Shown: positions 41,399 to 51,459, numbered from the stretch's first letter. The stretch: 64,000 nucleotides of DNA from Pomphorhynchus laevis (GCA_012934845.2 WNNJ02002419.1:62001-126000); one strand, 5' to 3'. The notes: generated from the letters alone by a model not told the origin. A program made the numbers and translations.

Positions 41399-42948
41399 AG
41401 CAGGGGTGAAGTTGTACCCTGCTTCGATAATTTGATCCCGGTATTTCCTGTCTTTGACATTGGAGGCGTACTCATTGGCAGAGAAAAGTTGGGTACGAGC
41501 GGCATGGCGGATGTAGGCCTTCTGTAGCGGGTTTGTAACCCAAAATCCACTGCTTCCGGCGGATCTCCGTAAATTAGAATATCAGCCGGTCTTTCTATGA
41601 GATTCTTTATCAGGTTTGGGACTTCTCGTCCAACGTGCATTCCAGCCGATTGTACAGCCTGAAAAACAATGTCTCGTATGCCATTATGACGTAGGCCTGT
41701 GAAACCTCTAAAAGAGCATTTTAAGGCATGGAAACCCATACAATCAGCTTTACGGTAACACCTACTGCACCTGTAGATTTCATCAGAAATGGGAATGCCC
41801 AGCCAGAAACGTATAAGGACAGAAAATTCGTTGTCGGTCAGCGCTAGACCAAGACTTTTGTTGGGTGTACATTGTAGCCAAGCATTTGCGTGGGGAGAGG
41901 ACACTGAAAGTATTCGCGCTTTGTCCGCCTCACTCGATCTCGATTTTAACTGACCTAGCATGGCTGAGTCAATGAGAGAGGACAATTTTCCCTGTACTGT
42001 CGACACAACGAACTTAGTTGAAACTTCCTCTACTGCGTTTTTTGATGTGATGAATCCAGGAAAAGTACTAGCATCCAGATCAAGAGAAGTTGCGACAGCT
42101 TGAGTGCTTGCTATAAAGGCTGCTGAACAGTGTTTCAGAGTACTTCTCAGACCGAGTCCGCCCATTTTTAGAGGAAGTTCAGCTTGACACTTTTCCTTGG
42201 TTGAAAGTTGAACTGATGTGATTATTCCAAGTGCGCGCATAACTGCCTCGTCGAACCGATGGCAGAAGTCGTCCATAAAACGGAAGTTAACGTTTCTCAT
42301 GTAAAATGCCACTCTATGGGCTGACGCGCAGTGTCGCAAAAGCAAATAAGCTACATGAGCATCAGGAATTGATGTCACGAGATCTATATCGTGGAAGAGT
42401 TTGGGCATAACCTTTTCGAGTATGAACGACTTGACAAAATCAGGCGAGCCAATCGGACAACAAAGTAGTGAAAAATTGCGACCACTCACAACTGTACAGG
42501 GTTGCTGACAAGTATTGTTGATGGATTGAATATCGTCTGTGTTTCCTATAAGTTCCGTCTTACCCCAGTTAATGGACAATCCAAACATTGAAAATTCTGA
42601 GGAGATAAAATTCAGTGCAAGAGCAATGGCATTCGGGTTGCCCCCAATGATGCCATCATCCAAATACCATTTGTTGAAATGCATGCCCTCCATATTGTTA
42701 AGCTGTGCAAGTACTGTAGGGATTGCCACAGAGAACAGTAGAGGGCCTAAGGGGTCACCTTGTTGAACTCCGGATTCAGATTTTAGGTATTGCGTGCCGA
42801 AACGGAGATAAGTGGGGTGATCGTAGCACCAACGTACCCACGCTGCCATTTGAGGAATTTGGGATTCAATTGCTCTCAAGAAAATACGCCTGTCAATAGT
42901 GTTAAATGCGTTCGACACGTCGATTTTTGCCCACGTCCACTTTCCCAA
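41392..42948 (-). CDS. R2-group-like non-LTR element: RT and REL endonuclease part
   Basis: A 518-codon frame. WAKIDVSNAFNTIDRR is RT motif A, SGVQQGDPLGPLLFSVAI motif B, and NKWYLDDGIIGG the catalytic box with Leu instead of Ala before the two Asp. Then come the zinc knuckle RCSRCYRKADCMGFHALKC, LRHNGIRDIV and LIERPADILIYGDPPEAVDF of a restriction-like endonuclease. After AVDF the frame shifts: one extra T in the T-run near 41,545 would restore reading into WVTNPLQKAYIRHAAR and on into the phosphatase frame. A -1 slip at ATTTTGG would do the same. Confidence 0.82.
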   Translation of the reverse strand: MGKWTWAKIDVSNAFNTIDRRIFLRAIESQIPQMAAWVRWCYDHPTYLRFGTQYLKSESGVQQGDPLGPLLFSVAIPTVLAQLNNMEGMHFNKWYLDDGIIGGNPNAIALALNFISSEFSMFGLSINWGKTELIGNTDDIQSINNTCQQPCTVVSGRNFSLLCCPIGSPDFVKSFILEKVMPKLFHDIDLVTSIPDAHVAYLLLRHCASAHRVAFYMRNVNFRFMDDFCHRFDEAVMRALGIITSVQLSTKEKCQAELPLKMGGLGLRSTLKHCSAAFIASTQAVATSLDLDASTFPGFITSKNAVEEVSTKFVVSTVQGKLSSLIDSAMLGQLKSRSSEADKARILSVSSPHANAWLQCTPNKSLGLALTDNEFSVLIRFWLGIPISDEIYRCSRCYRKADCMGFHALKCSFRGFTGLRHNGIRDIVFQAVQSAGMHVGREVPNLIKNLIERPADILIYGDPPEAVDFGLQTRYRRPTSAMPLVPNFSLPMSTPPMSKTGNTGIKLSKQGTTSPLLC

Positions 42949-43535
42949 TTAGGCATGTGTTCGTTCGTGCGGCGGACCTGATGGATTATGTTGTCAATGC
43001 CGTTCGGTGTTGCAACGCCCATCTGTAATGGTCTGAGAATCGTTACGAACTCTCCTCTTAACTTCGAACAAACGCACTTTGAGCATATTCGTCGGATTGT
43101 ATCTCCAATTGCAATGTGGCGAATACCTCTGTTTGGCTTTTCTAGAGCGATGAGGTTCGCGCCTGCCAAGAAAGGAGCAACTTGTTGTGGTAAATCACCT
43201 GCCACCATGTTGTTTATCAATTGCGTTAAGCGTGAAAGAAGTGTTCCTGAGAGATCGGCGGAAATGAGGTCCTGCAAGTGTTCGGGCCTCAGTCCAAGAC
43301 AACCAGGCGATGATGCTGCGGGGAAAGAAAATACAGCGTCTTTTACGGTATCACTGTCAAAAAGAATAGGCTGACTATTACAAAGGTATGAGTGATGTAT
43401 GTCTTTACCCGCGGGGTGCAAGTGACCCAGCCGCTGTCGAACTTCATCAGTGGGTGAAATATATCGGGAAGAGGATAAACGTTGCATGGCCTTACTGTAA
43501 TTACCCTGTCTTGCCAAATCTATTGACGACATCAT
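42876..43535 (-). CDS. R2-group-like element: N-terminal RT region
   Basis: It encodes AAGKD-type linker text, then FPAASSPGCLGLRPEHLQDL and ANLIALEKPNRGIRHIAIGD (RT motifs 0-1) and MGVATPNGIDNIIHQVRR (motif 2 region), before a frame change near 42,950 into the main RT frame. Its start ATG overlaps the stop of the preceding ORF as ATGA. Either the element uses overlapping frames or two single-base indels broke a single ORF. The latter is the simpler reading. Confidence 0.75.
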   Translation of the reverse strand: MMSSIDLARQGNYSKAMQRLSSSRYISPTDEVRQRLGHLHPAGKDIHHSYLCNSQPILFDSDTVKDAVFSFPAASSPGCLGLRPEHLQDLISADLSGTLLSRLTQLINNMVAGDLPQQVAPFLAGANLIALEKPNRGIRHIAIGDTIRRICSKCVCSKLRGEFVTILRPLQMGVATPNGIDNIIHQVRRTNEHMPNWESGRGQKSTCRTHLTLLTGVFS

Positions 43536-44188
43536 TGTACTAGTGTGAGCTGTTTTTTGGGAGAATTGAGGAATGGCAAAACTTGATCGCGTATCTCTCC
43601 GAGCTGTCTGGATTCAATGTTATCTAGCATTCGAGATATACCCTGTAGAGTCGCGTTGCGGCGTCTTGAGGGGCGACCTTTGATATCTGACATAATGAAG
43701 GCAATTTTGGCAAAACCGAGAAGGAGTGTCCAAGATACGGGTGAACGATAATGCAGCGCATCAGCAATGAGTCTTGACAATATTCGAGCAGACCTGCTTC
43801 GATTCCAGGGAATGAGTCGAAAAGTAGGCACTTCAGATTGCCATAATTCGCGAAGGAACGACCAGGTGATGTATGACTCACTCAACGCGTCAACGTGAGC
43901 CTCAGTTGATGTATGACCAGACGTTTTAAGGAAGATGTCATCATTAACACGCTTACTCTCCGGAAACAAAAAGTTCGTCGGCGGAGCAGTGACGTTAGTA
44001 GTGGCAGCCATTGGAGTTGGCGGGAGAGACGATCCGAGGCATCGAGAACGTATTGGTCCGTGTACCTTTATGAGTCCGAGCTTAGTAATGGAAATAACTC
44101 GCCCACAAACTGAACAAAGCGAGGAGATATGTGAAGGGTGTAGATGAGGAATTGGGTTTCCTGACATGTCGTCGTTATTGCAAACCAC
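43532..44188 (-). CDS. R2-group-like element: N-terminal zinc-finger ORF
   Basis: A 218-codon frame with one C2H-type motif at residues about 24-45, CSVCGRVISITKLGLIKVHG followed by Arg/Cys. The layout C-x2-C-x12-H-x-C also appears in the decayed relative at 59.7 kb, so it is a conserved feature. The rest is helical and basic (SRSARILSRLIADALHYR; SDIKGRPSRRRNATL). It probably binds nucleic acid for target or template recognition. The 5' end of the element is likely just upstream of 44,188. Confidence 0.7.
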   Translation of the reverse strand: MVCNNDDMSGNPIPHLHPSHISSLCSVCGRVISITKLGLIKVHGPIRSRCLGSSLPPTPMAATTNVTAPPTNFLFPESKRVNDDIFLKTSGHTSTEAHVDALSESYITWSFLRELWQSEVPTFRLIPWNRSRSARILSRLIADALHYRSPVSWTLLLGFAKIAFIMSDIKGRPSRRRNATLQGISRMLDNIESRQLGEIRDQVLPFLNSPKKQLTLVQ

Positions 44189-45000
44189 TCGATCGCTGAG
44201 TTTTAAATTTACGACTGATTAGATGACACTCAAATTTTGAATATAAAAATCGTTGGTACTCTTCAATTTTGTAGATTCGATAGTTCAATTAAAGATGAAT
44301 AGGATAATATTTTGATAGTTTGATGATTTACTTAAGCTCCATTCTTCTGCAATAACAGTACCATAATTCTTGAGTTATTAAATTGTCCAGATAATCAGCA
44401 AATTGTTGTATTTACTTCAGATCTCAAACTTTTTTAAGAAATGGTATAGTATCTTGTGTGTTTAAGGTCTTAAATTTTTTTGTTCTCATTAAAATTTTTT
44501 GTTCTCACTTAAATTTTTTAAACACATTAGAAAATTAGACGTGCCAAAAAAAGAAATTTCGTCATGTTAAAAAAGGTCCTTTATTTTTAGACGCTAGTAA
44601 TGTAAATGGTGCAAGAGATAATACCACTGGTAAGATTTGTTGTAATAATTCGTGTTTTCTGCCATTTTTCAACACATTAGAAAAGTAATCTGGACGACTT
44701 ATAGCAAAATATGTATACTTGACAAATTAGATTATGTCATTACAACCTTTATATTATCCTAATATATTATCCTACTAATAAAGTTAATAACAGACTTCAA
44801 TTTCTTGATTATATAATTGGAATAATGCATTTTCTAATTGCAATTACGCTAAATACATATATTTATACATATATTTAAATGCATATATATTAAACATATT
44901 TTGCACTAAAAATTTTACAGCTAAAATTTCATTTGACGTTTATTATTTTTTAATATTCATAGATTGCTTTACGTTATTATGACTTATAATAACTTACAAG
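44189..45000. other. No supported gene
   Basis: AT-rich flank of the R2-group-like element. The first part may be its 5' UTR. No repeat or exon recognised. Confidence 0.4.
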
Positions 45001-45004
45001 GTCG

Positions 45005-45145
45005 GCCGGATCAGACGTGAATAGATTCAAAAGTGAACTGAAGAGAGCTATATGGGCCCTAAAACAGTCCCCGTATCTGTCTTTAAGATTGAACGCTCAT
45101 GTGGATTTGCTCCTGAGCAAAGCCCAATTGGGCAATTGCCCAATT
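45005..45145 (+). pseudogene. Fragment of the 13.6-14.7 kb LINE family
   Basis: The plus strand reads GSDVNRFKSELKRAIWALKQ then SPYLSLRLNAHVDLLLSKAQ, which aligns with GSNMNIFKSNLRRAWALKRY of the LINE relic at 13.7-13.9 kb. Only this C-terminal piece is present. Confidence 0.5.
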
Positions 45146-45348
45146 GCAATTGCCTAATATTGCCTAATATTATATGCCTAATATCATATAATAACATATA
45201 ATATATATTATAATACATATATATCTAGATTTTATCTAGATTTTTCGAGATGTATCTTATTTTATCTTACTAATCTTTATGACACGAATTTTATTTGCTG
45301 GCAAAGTGTACTTCGTTGTAGCATAAATAATTAGTAAAATTTGTATAC

Positions 45349-45555
45349 GTGCCAAATTATTCCAAACGTTATTATTACGTTATTATTGTCAGTGACCCAA
45401 TAATATCTGACCACTACATGATCTCAATTAGAATTAATCTAGACCAATTTGACAAATCACATGTGGTGGTCGCTTTTCGGCCAATGTCTTTATTGCAGCT
45501 TACAGATTTAACTTCAGATTTAACCTCTTGTAGCTCTTGTATTTTCAATAATTAA
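45349..45555 (+). pseudogene. Possible LINE endonuclease end
   Basis: A 68-codon frame with YYYVIIVSDPIISDHYMISI resembles the S-D-H motif closing an EEP endonuclease. The resemblance is limited to a few residues, so it is tentative. Confidence 0.3.
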
Positions 45556-45594
45556 TTTAGTGTAAGTTATAAATAAATGCATTCTGATGATTTA

Positions 45595-45681
45595 GGTCTT
45601 TCCGATGCTGCAAAATATGGCATTGCTGGTGGAAGTGTTGCCTTTGCCATAATCATAATTGGGGCAATTGTGTTGGCGGTA
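45595..45681 (+). CDS. Possible transmembrane exon
   Basis: Between the acceptor GATTTAG and donor GCG|GTAATT the frame reads GLSDAAKYGIAGGSVAFAII, then IIGAIVLA: a 20-residue hydrophobic helix preceded by small polar residues. A second candidate exon after TTACGTGCAG near 45,847 reads VKARAYCTVVKKIVHG, basic, as expected on the cytoplasmic side. Together they could be the membrane segment of a plus-strand receptor, perhaps the cadherin-like gene, but continuity cannot be shown. Confidence 0.35.
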
Positions 45682-46446
45682 ATTGTTTACTTTTTTCTTT
45701 TAAATTAGTAAAAGTTGTAAGCTTTATTTGAAACTCTATTGATTATCTTGTAATCGATAGTACTTTTTCCTTATAGCGAATGTTAATTGTTATTTCATAA
45801 TTTTGACTCACGCCAAAATATATACAGTTGCTAATTTACGTGCAGTTGTAAAGGCACGTGCTTATTGTACTGTTGTGAAGAAGATAGTCCATGGGTTAGG
45901 TACCTCTTTGTTCATAAAGGCTATTTTACAATTTATTGTTCCTCATAGATGCCACATTATACAGATAATTTCATTTGTTTGTCTTTTTACTCTAAAGACC
46001 TTAATCGGTTAGTAGTTTAGAAGCTATGTAATGAAAGGTGAATAAAAATAGAAAAAACAAGGTGAATAAAGAAAAGTCAATCAAACTACAACCAATTGCT
46101 TTCATTAATGACAATTAGTGAATTATGTAAAATAACTTTAGACAAACAAAAAATGTCTAAAAATATAGGAATTACCATTTACTTCAGAGGACGCATTGGT
46201 TGGCCAAGGAGGCCGCATGAGACCTTAAGGTCGCAGGTTTTCCACATATAGTGGATAACCTATATTACATTAAAATAAATACAAATAAACATGTTTATTA
46301 AATAATAAATAATAATGTTTATAATAATTATTATAACTATTAATTATTATAATTATTATAATATTTTTTTAACAGTTATAAATTGAATTATTAAGAATCT
46401 TAAGAATTGTGTAGGTTCCTTCAAAAAGGCCTCAACCAAGTTAGTG

Positions 46447-46894
46447 TTAAAAAACATTTGCATTAATGTTGGTTTGGCGAATCATTGAGTGAATTCGCTT
46501 GGCTATCGAGTTGTCTAACTGATGCTCGTCGAATCGCCATAGATACACACTTTGCGAGGATAAATGAAATGTTGCTTCTAAGGTTTGTGATGCATTCATT
46601 ATATGGTGTATTGTGTTTAATCGCCTGTTGACGAGCAATCTGTCGTAATACTCTGTCTGCATTAGGACCTATGTTTCCCAGCGCCGAAAACGTGAGAGGG
46701 TGAAACCCGGAACACTCGATTTTTGCTACTCGTTCAGCATATTTGGATCGTTTTCTATTCTCGTGATGGTTATGCGAATCATTCATCCGTTGGGAATACG
46801 ATGAGGCAAGCGGATTAAAAACACACACGTCCATAAAGGACCGCTCCATCGTTGTTCCAAATAGATTATTGCATGCTATAATAATTGTATTCAA
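46447..46894 (-). pseudogene. 3' fragment of a CRE-like element
   Basis: The minus strand reads ERSFMDVCVFNPLASSYSQR, then NRKRSKYAERVAKIECSGFH and ADRVLRQIARQQAIKH. It matches the C-terminal end of the full element next to it (RTYIDVSIFNNLAESY, KKSKYEEQVQQIA, HAVLRRIAF). It is 5'-truncated inside the endonuclease domain, as usual for target-primed insertions. Confidence 0.72.
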
Positions 46895-47145
46895 TGATTG
46901 TATGCTATAATAATATATTAATATATTAATATAAATATAAATATATATATTAATATATATGTTAATAGTAATTGTATGCTATAATAATTGTACATAATAT
47001 TGCATGCTATAATAATTATAATTATTATAAATAATAATAGAGTTATTTTTTTAATGAAGAAAAGCTTTATTCACAAAGTTTACAAAGGGAATTTAACCCA
47101 AATATCATTATGTTTGAATTTCATGTTACGGGGCGTGTGCTTTAG

Positions 47146-50100
47146 CTAAGGCTCCTGTTGCTCGAGGCGGACGGCCTTTCCACTTGAAGAACGGTAACCC
47201 CGGATGCATATCGACGCCGCGCGGCATAGGGCAACACCGATTTCACGTGTAATGCGAGTCAAGCACTGTGCGTATGTCGTTTGGTCAGACCTCTGCGCCT
47301 GCAGAAAGGCGATTCGGCGCAACACAGCATGAGAGCTTTCACTCAATCCGCCGTTTGTCGAAGCGATGAAGGGTACAAATGTGCCTCTTGCAATCTGTTG
47401 AACCTGTTCCTCATATTTAGACTTCTTTCTTGCTTTGTGGAAGTTGAACGCACTGGACGTGCTTGTACGGTAAGATTCGGCAAGGTTGTTGAATATGCTG
47501 ACGTCTATATACGTCCGCTCGAATCTACCGGGAAACAGTCCAGTACAGACGATATCCACTCGTGCGTCAAGATCTCTTGTCGTTGCACTATTGGTGAAGA
47601 CGTGATCCACGCTGGGACTATCGAGTACAGGTTCGATACCTACACCATGACAAACAGTCGTTAGATTTCGGGCAAGGATATCACGAACGATATTGTGACG
47701 AAAAATCTGCAACCCTCCGCGCCGACATGAAAGGAGATGCTTCAAGCATGCAGGAGTATTGCATATGCATCTCGTGGGCATGTCAGTCGGTTCCCAAGCA
47801 TACCGCATAGCCATACTATCTCTGAATTCACGTGGAAGAATATGGAAGTTTTCACGAACCGGGGGCACTATGGAAAGCCATGACGATGCACCATAAACGG
47901 ACGCGTATGCAAAGGCTTCCTGTGAGATTTCATTTAAGTTCGACTTCGCGTAATTAAAGCGGCCAATTGCGGCTGTCTTTCTTTCAGCAGTAATCCGCTC
48001 GCCGATCTTTCGCTGTTCGGTTCTGAAGACGACACCTTGGCAATCTGACGTGAATGACGAGCACATTCTCTCAGAAGAGCTGAATTCCAGGTCCTTCACG
48101 AACAGAGGGTCAATGATCCCGAGGCCTCCTTCTCGTATGGGACTGGTGAGTACCTTCACCCAATCTTCTGAAAGGTCCTGCTTTGTCATTTCCTTTAAGA
48201 ATCTCCCGGTAATTGCATCCCGCAAAGGTGCAAGGTCGTCATCGGAGCAACTCGTTGTGCGTAAGAAGTGTGTCCACTTCCATTGCAATGACTTGGTCAA
48301 TCCGATGTAAGAAATATGCGGGTCTACAGAGCATATCTCTGTGAGCCGGTCCGTCAGATAAACTTCATCTTCAATTCGCTATCTGGTCGATTCTTTCATG
48401 AACGCACTTGATCCAATGAATAAGCCGAGAATCTTAACACCATCGTGCCTTATGTCGATACCTGCAAACTTTGATTGATCTACTGTCATCGTTTCGTGCA
48501 GAAGAAGATCAGATTTGGCTGGTTTAACATGATAGCCATAATCAGGTCCGTGCTGTTGTAGGATATTAAGTACTTTCTCAAGCATCAATGTGGGGCCGAG
48601 GAAGTTCGCATCGTCTGCAAACCACCGTTGAACAACACCAGGACATTGATCCCTTATCATCCTTATAAGAGGCAGAGAAGCCATTGCGAAGATGGCCATT
48701 GCTAAGGGGTCGCCTTGAGTCACACCCTCCTTCGAGTGGAGCGAACCACCTTCCAAAATAAGACGAGCATCGACAGAATAGATGTTTTGGAAAGTTTGCG
48801 CCAATGACGGACATAAATGCGGCATGTTATAAAGAGCTACTCGGCGGTTTAAGCTGTTAAAAGCGTTGGAGGCGTCGACACACAGTAAGCCAAATTCTGG
48901 ATTGTTGTGGAAGTTATTGCGTAGAGAGTGTATACAAAAGTCTACACTACTCCCTTGTGAGGCACATAGTTGCTCTAATCCAGCGATGCCTTGCAAATCT
49001 GTTTTTATATGTTGCAAAATCGCTTTGCAGACAATTCGTCGACTGACTTCGGCTATTCCAATCGGTCGAATACCTCCATTCTTTTTCGGGATGGCCACAA
49101 GTCGGCAAGCTACGAAAGCATTAATAGTATTAGGCGAGACTTTTTCAGAAGCGATTTTGATTGCTAGAGCGGCAAGAGCTTCAGCAAGCTTTTTAGAATG
49201 AGTACCGAAAGCCGTGAGCATGCGTTTCCACACGAGCGCATCCACGCCGGATGGGCCTGCTGTGTCAAATGTGGAGTGGGACGCTTTTACGATGTCGCTT
49301 GCTTCAATTGCAAGGAATGTAGACGGATGGTGAGGAACCGCACCCAATATGGGATCATGCAGAAGTGCTTCCGGCTTTGCCTCTGCTGCTTCAGGATGTA
49401 ACCTCTGTAGGAGATTCTTTACTGTAAAACCATCAATCAATGTGTCTGCACGAAGGGTTCCAAAAGTTTGAATGCCAGATAGGAGGGATGTTGCAGCGCT
49501 TAGACGGCCTTTCTTCACAAGATTGCAGTATCTGGTTTTCCATTCAGTATTTTTACCATTGTATTTATTCAAATCAGCTCGGGCCTGCAGGCATCTCGCT
49601 TCGTCAAAGAGGGCATTAAAATCGTTATTTCTTCAAAGATCCAGCCTACATTCCATAGCTTTGCGTATGATAGCCGTTTTACGACTTTCGATTCTCTGAA
49701 GCACACAACGAGAGAGCACGGTTGCCGCCTTAAGCGCGGAGCAGGATTGAAAGTGCACTTCCTCCGAAGCTTGGTAGTAAAGATCAGCCATGATGTCCAC
49801 AAATTCGTTCGTAGCATTACAGCGAGGTGGATCCAAGAGCGCTGGGGGCCAAGTGATAACGATTTCGTAGATATCGTGATGCGTTAATTGGCGTGCGGTA
49901 GACTCAACCTGGTTATGGACAACATCGCTTTCCCGCGGTATGTCCAATGCAATTAATGGATGAACTCGTTCGACTGGCGCAGCAGCGGAATTTGATAGCA
50001 TTTGAGCGATAGAGTTAGGACTTGTAGGTTGGTTAATTGACGATTGATTTCTACATTTCTTGGCTCGGCAGTTGACACATGCTTTTCCTGATTTTGCGCA

Positions 50101-50178
50101 CTTACACCCTTTGCAAACAGCTGCGGGACCATTGCAAGAGCAGCATAATCGTTGGACCGAAGGTTTGCCGCGAACCAT
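47146..50178 (-). pseudogene. Nearly complete CRE-like non-LTR retrotransposon with two in-frame stops
   Basis: One frame of 1,011 codons runs from ATG at 50,178 to the stop at 47,146, with only TGA at 49,633 and TAG at 48,379 inside. Domains in order: N-terminal Cys cluster LCCSCNGPAAVCKGCKCAKS and ACVNCRAKKC (tesmin/CXC-like); DIYEIVITWPPALLDPPRCN; RT blocks PKKNGGIRPIGIAEVSRR, LLCVDASNAFNSLNRR (A), GVTQGDPLAMAIF (B), QRWFADDANFLG (catalytic F-A-D-D); knuckle CICNTPACLKHLLSC; and a restriction-like endonuclease with FRHNIVRDIL, DARVDIV and RTYIDVSIFN. This is the R2/CRE-type layout. Few lesions suggest a young copy or readthrough. Upstream of the ATG a 14-bp unit (GATCTGGAAAGTCG) is repeated three times. 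Confidence 0.85.
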
Positions 50179-50222
50179 GATCTGGAAAGTCGATCTGGAA
50201 AGTCGATCTGGAAAGTCGATTG
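50178..50222. repeat. Triple 14-bp repeat in the CRE-like element 5' leader
   Basis: GATCTGGAAAGTC(G) occurs three times head to tail directly before the ATG of the element (minus strand). Short 5' repeats occur in several site-specific non-LTR elements. Function unknown. Confidence 0.75.
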
Positions 50223-50282
50223 TATGTTATTATATCTCAAACTTTTTTTAATAGAGTTATTATTATAATAATAACAAAGTTC

Positions 50283-50520
50283 GAGCGGCGGTCTCTTGTA
50301 CCCGCCGTCTTCTCATTCTCAGGTGGAAGCGGTGACAATGCCACACAACTTTTAAGACGGATCGCATCTAAATTGGCAAATAAGCGAGCAAGCAGATACC
50401 CCGACGAGCTTACAAAGCTTAGAACGCGTCTAGACCTATTACTTGCAAAAATGACATCGTGATGCATCAGAGGAACGCGATCTGCAATCGGTTGTCCAGA
50501 ATTTTGAACCCAAACTTAAC
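50283..50520 (+). pseudogene. 3' fragment of a CRE-like element, opposite strand
   Basis: The plus strand reads LVPAVFSFSGGSGDNATQLL, then RRIASKLANKRASRYPDELT and, after a stop, CIRGTRS. It aligns with FVPFIASTNGGLSESSHAVL..CIRGYRS at the end of the adjacent element. Two related elements thus lie 5' end to 5' end in opposite orientation. Confidence 0.65.
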
Positions 50521-51190
50521 TGAATTCTCATTTACGGGCCTATTTGCGGGTAACCCAGAGATTGTAAAATTATTATAATATTTAAAAAAATTATTATAAT
50601 TATTATTAATGTTTTTATAATTATTAAAACATGTCTGTTTTAATAATTAAAGGCAAAGTTCGACATTAAGAAATTAAAATTCTTACAATATTTGGTCAAC
50701 TATTTGATGTCATTATCAGGAATGTTGTATTTTCAATTTATCTCTTAAATGTTTATTGAAGTAAAATTATTTTAAAGAACTTGAGATTTAAAAATATAAA
50801 TGCAATATTCATGAATATGGCATCAAATAGTTGGCGAATATGTTCCTGAATATGTCGGATTATGTTTATGAATATTAATTATTCTTGTTACTATGTTAAT
50901 TTAAGCGCATTACTGATTATGAATAGTTTATTATCGATTGAAATAATAGATTTTTATTATTGATTTTAATTGAATGTAAAAAATTTTTAATTGTAATTGA
51001 ATATAATCAATCTTAATCAATTATAATTGATCTTATAACCTTAATCTTATAATTAATCTAAATTGACTTTCATTATTGATTTTAAATAATTTTTAGATTT
51101 ATGAAATAATTTTTATATAAAATATATTCATCCTGATATGTATTTTTTATATTCAGTAGCGATCAGGTACAATTGAAAATCAACAAAATT
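50521..51190. other. No supported gene
   Basis: AT-rich, with TAAT-rich runs. Nothing recognised. Confidence 0.4.
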
Positions 51191-51193
51191 GAT

Positions 51194-51222
51194 GTTTCGC
51201 TAATAGCTACTAGCATCTTCAG
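51194..51222 (-). ncRNA. Hammerhead core 3' of PLE-E
   Basis: The minus strand reads CTGAAGA (51,222-51,216), T, GCTA, loop, TAGC, GAAACATC. CUGANGA and GAAAC are perfect and stem II has 4 bp. It is a few hundred nt downstream of PLE-E on the same strand. Cleavage site and stem I not identified. Confidence 0.6.
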
Positions 51223-51355
51223 AAATAAAAAAAATAAAAATACAAAGTTTATTGTCGGTTTTTTACATTGATGTTGCTGAAATCAAATTCGTTGCTTACA
51301 CTTGTTTAAGTTTTAAACAAGTGTAAAAGTTTAAGTTTTAAACAAGTTTTAACCA

Positions 51356-51446
51356 ACTTGTAGGTTGGTTAATTGACGATTGATTTCTACATTTCTTGGC
51401 TCGGCAGTTGACACATGCTTTTCCTGATTTTGCGCACTTACACCCT
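51356..51446. repeat. 91-bp exact copy of an internal CRE-like segment
   Basis: The sequence from ACTTGTAGGTTGGTTAATTG to TGCGCACTTACACCCT is identical to 50,019-50,110, inside the Cys-cluster coding region of the CRE-like element, 1.3 kb away and in the same orientation. No flanking element sequence accompanies it. Confidence 0.88.
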
Positions 51447-51459
51447 ATAAAACCGAATA

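Noticed and set aside
46190-46255. Possible tRNA-Leu-like sequence (TTGGCCAAGGAGG followed by GTCGCAGGTTTTCC)
   Set aside because: The T-loop consensus is missing and the arms do not pair. Probably chance.
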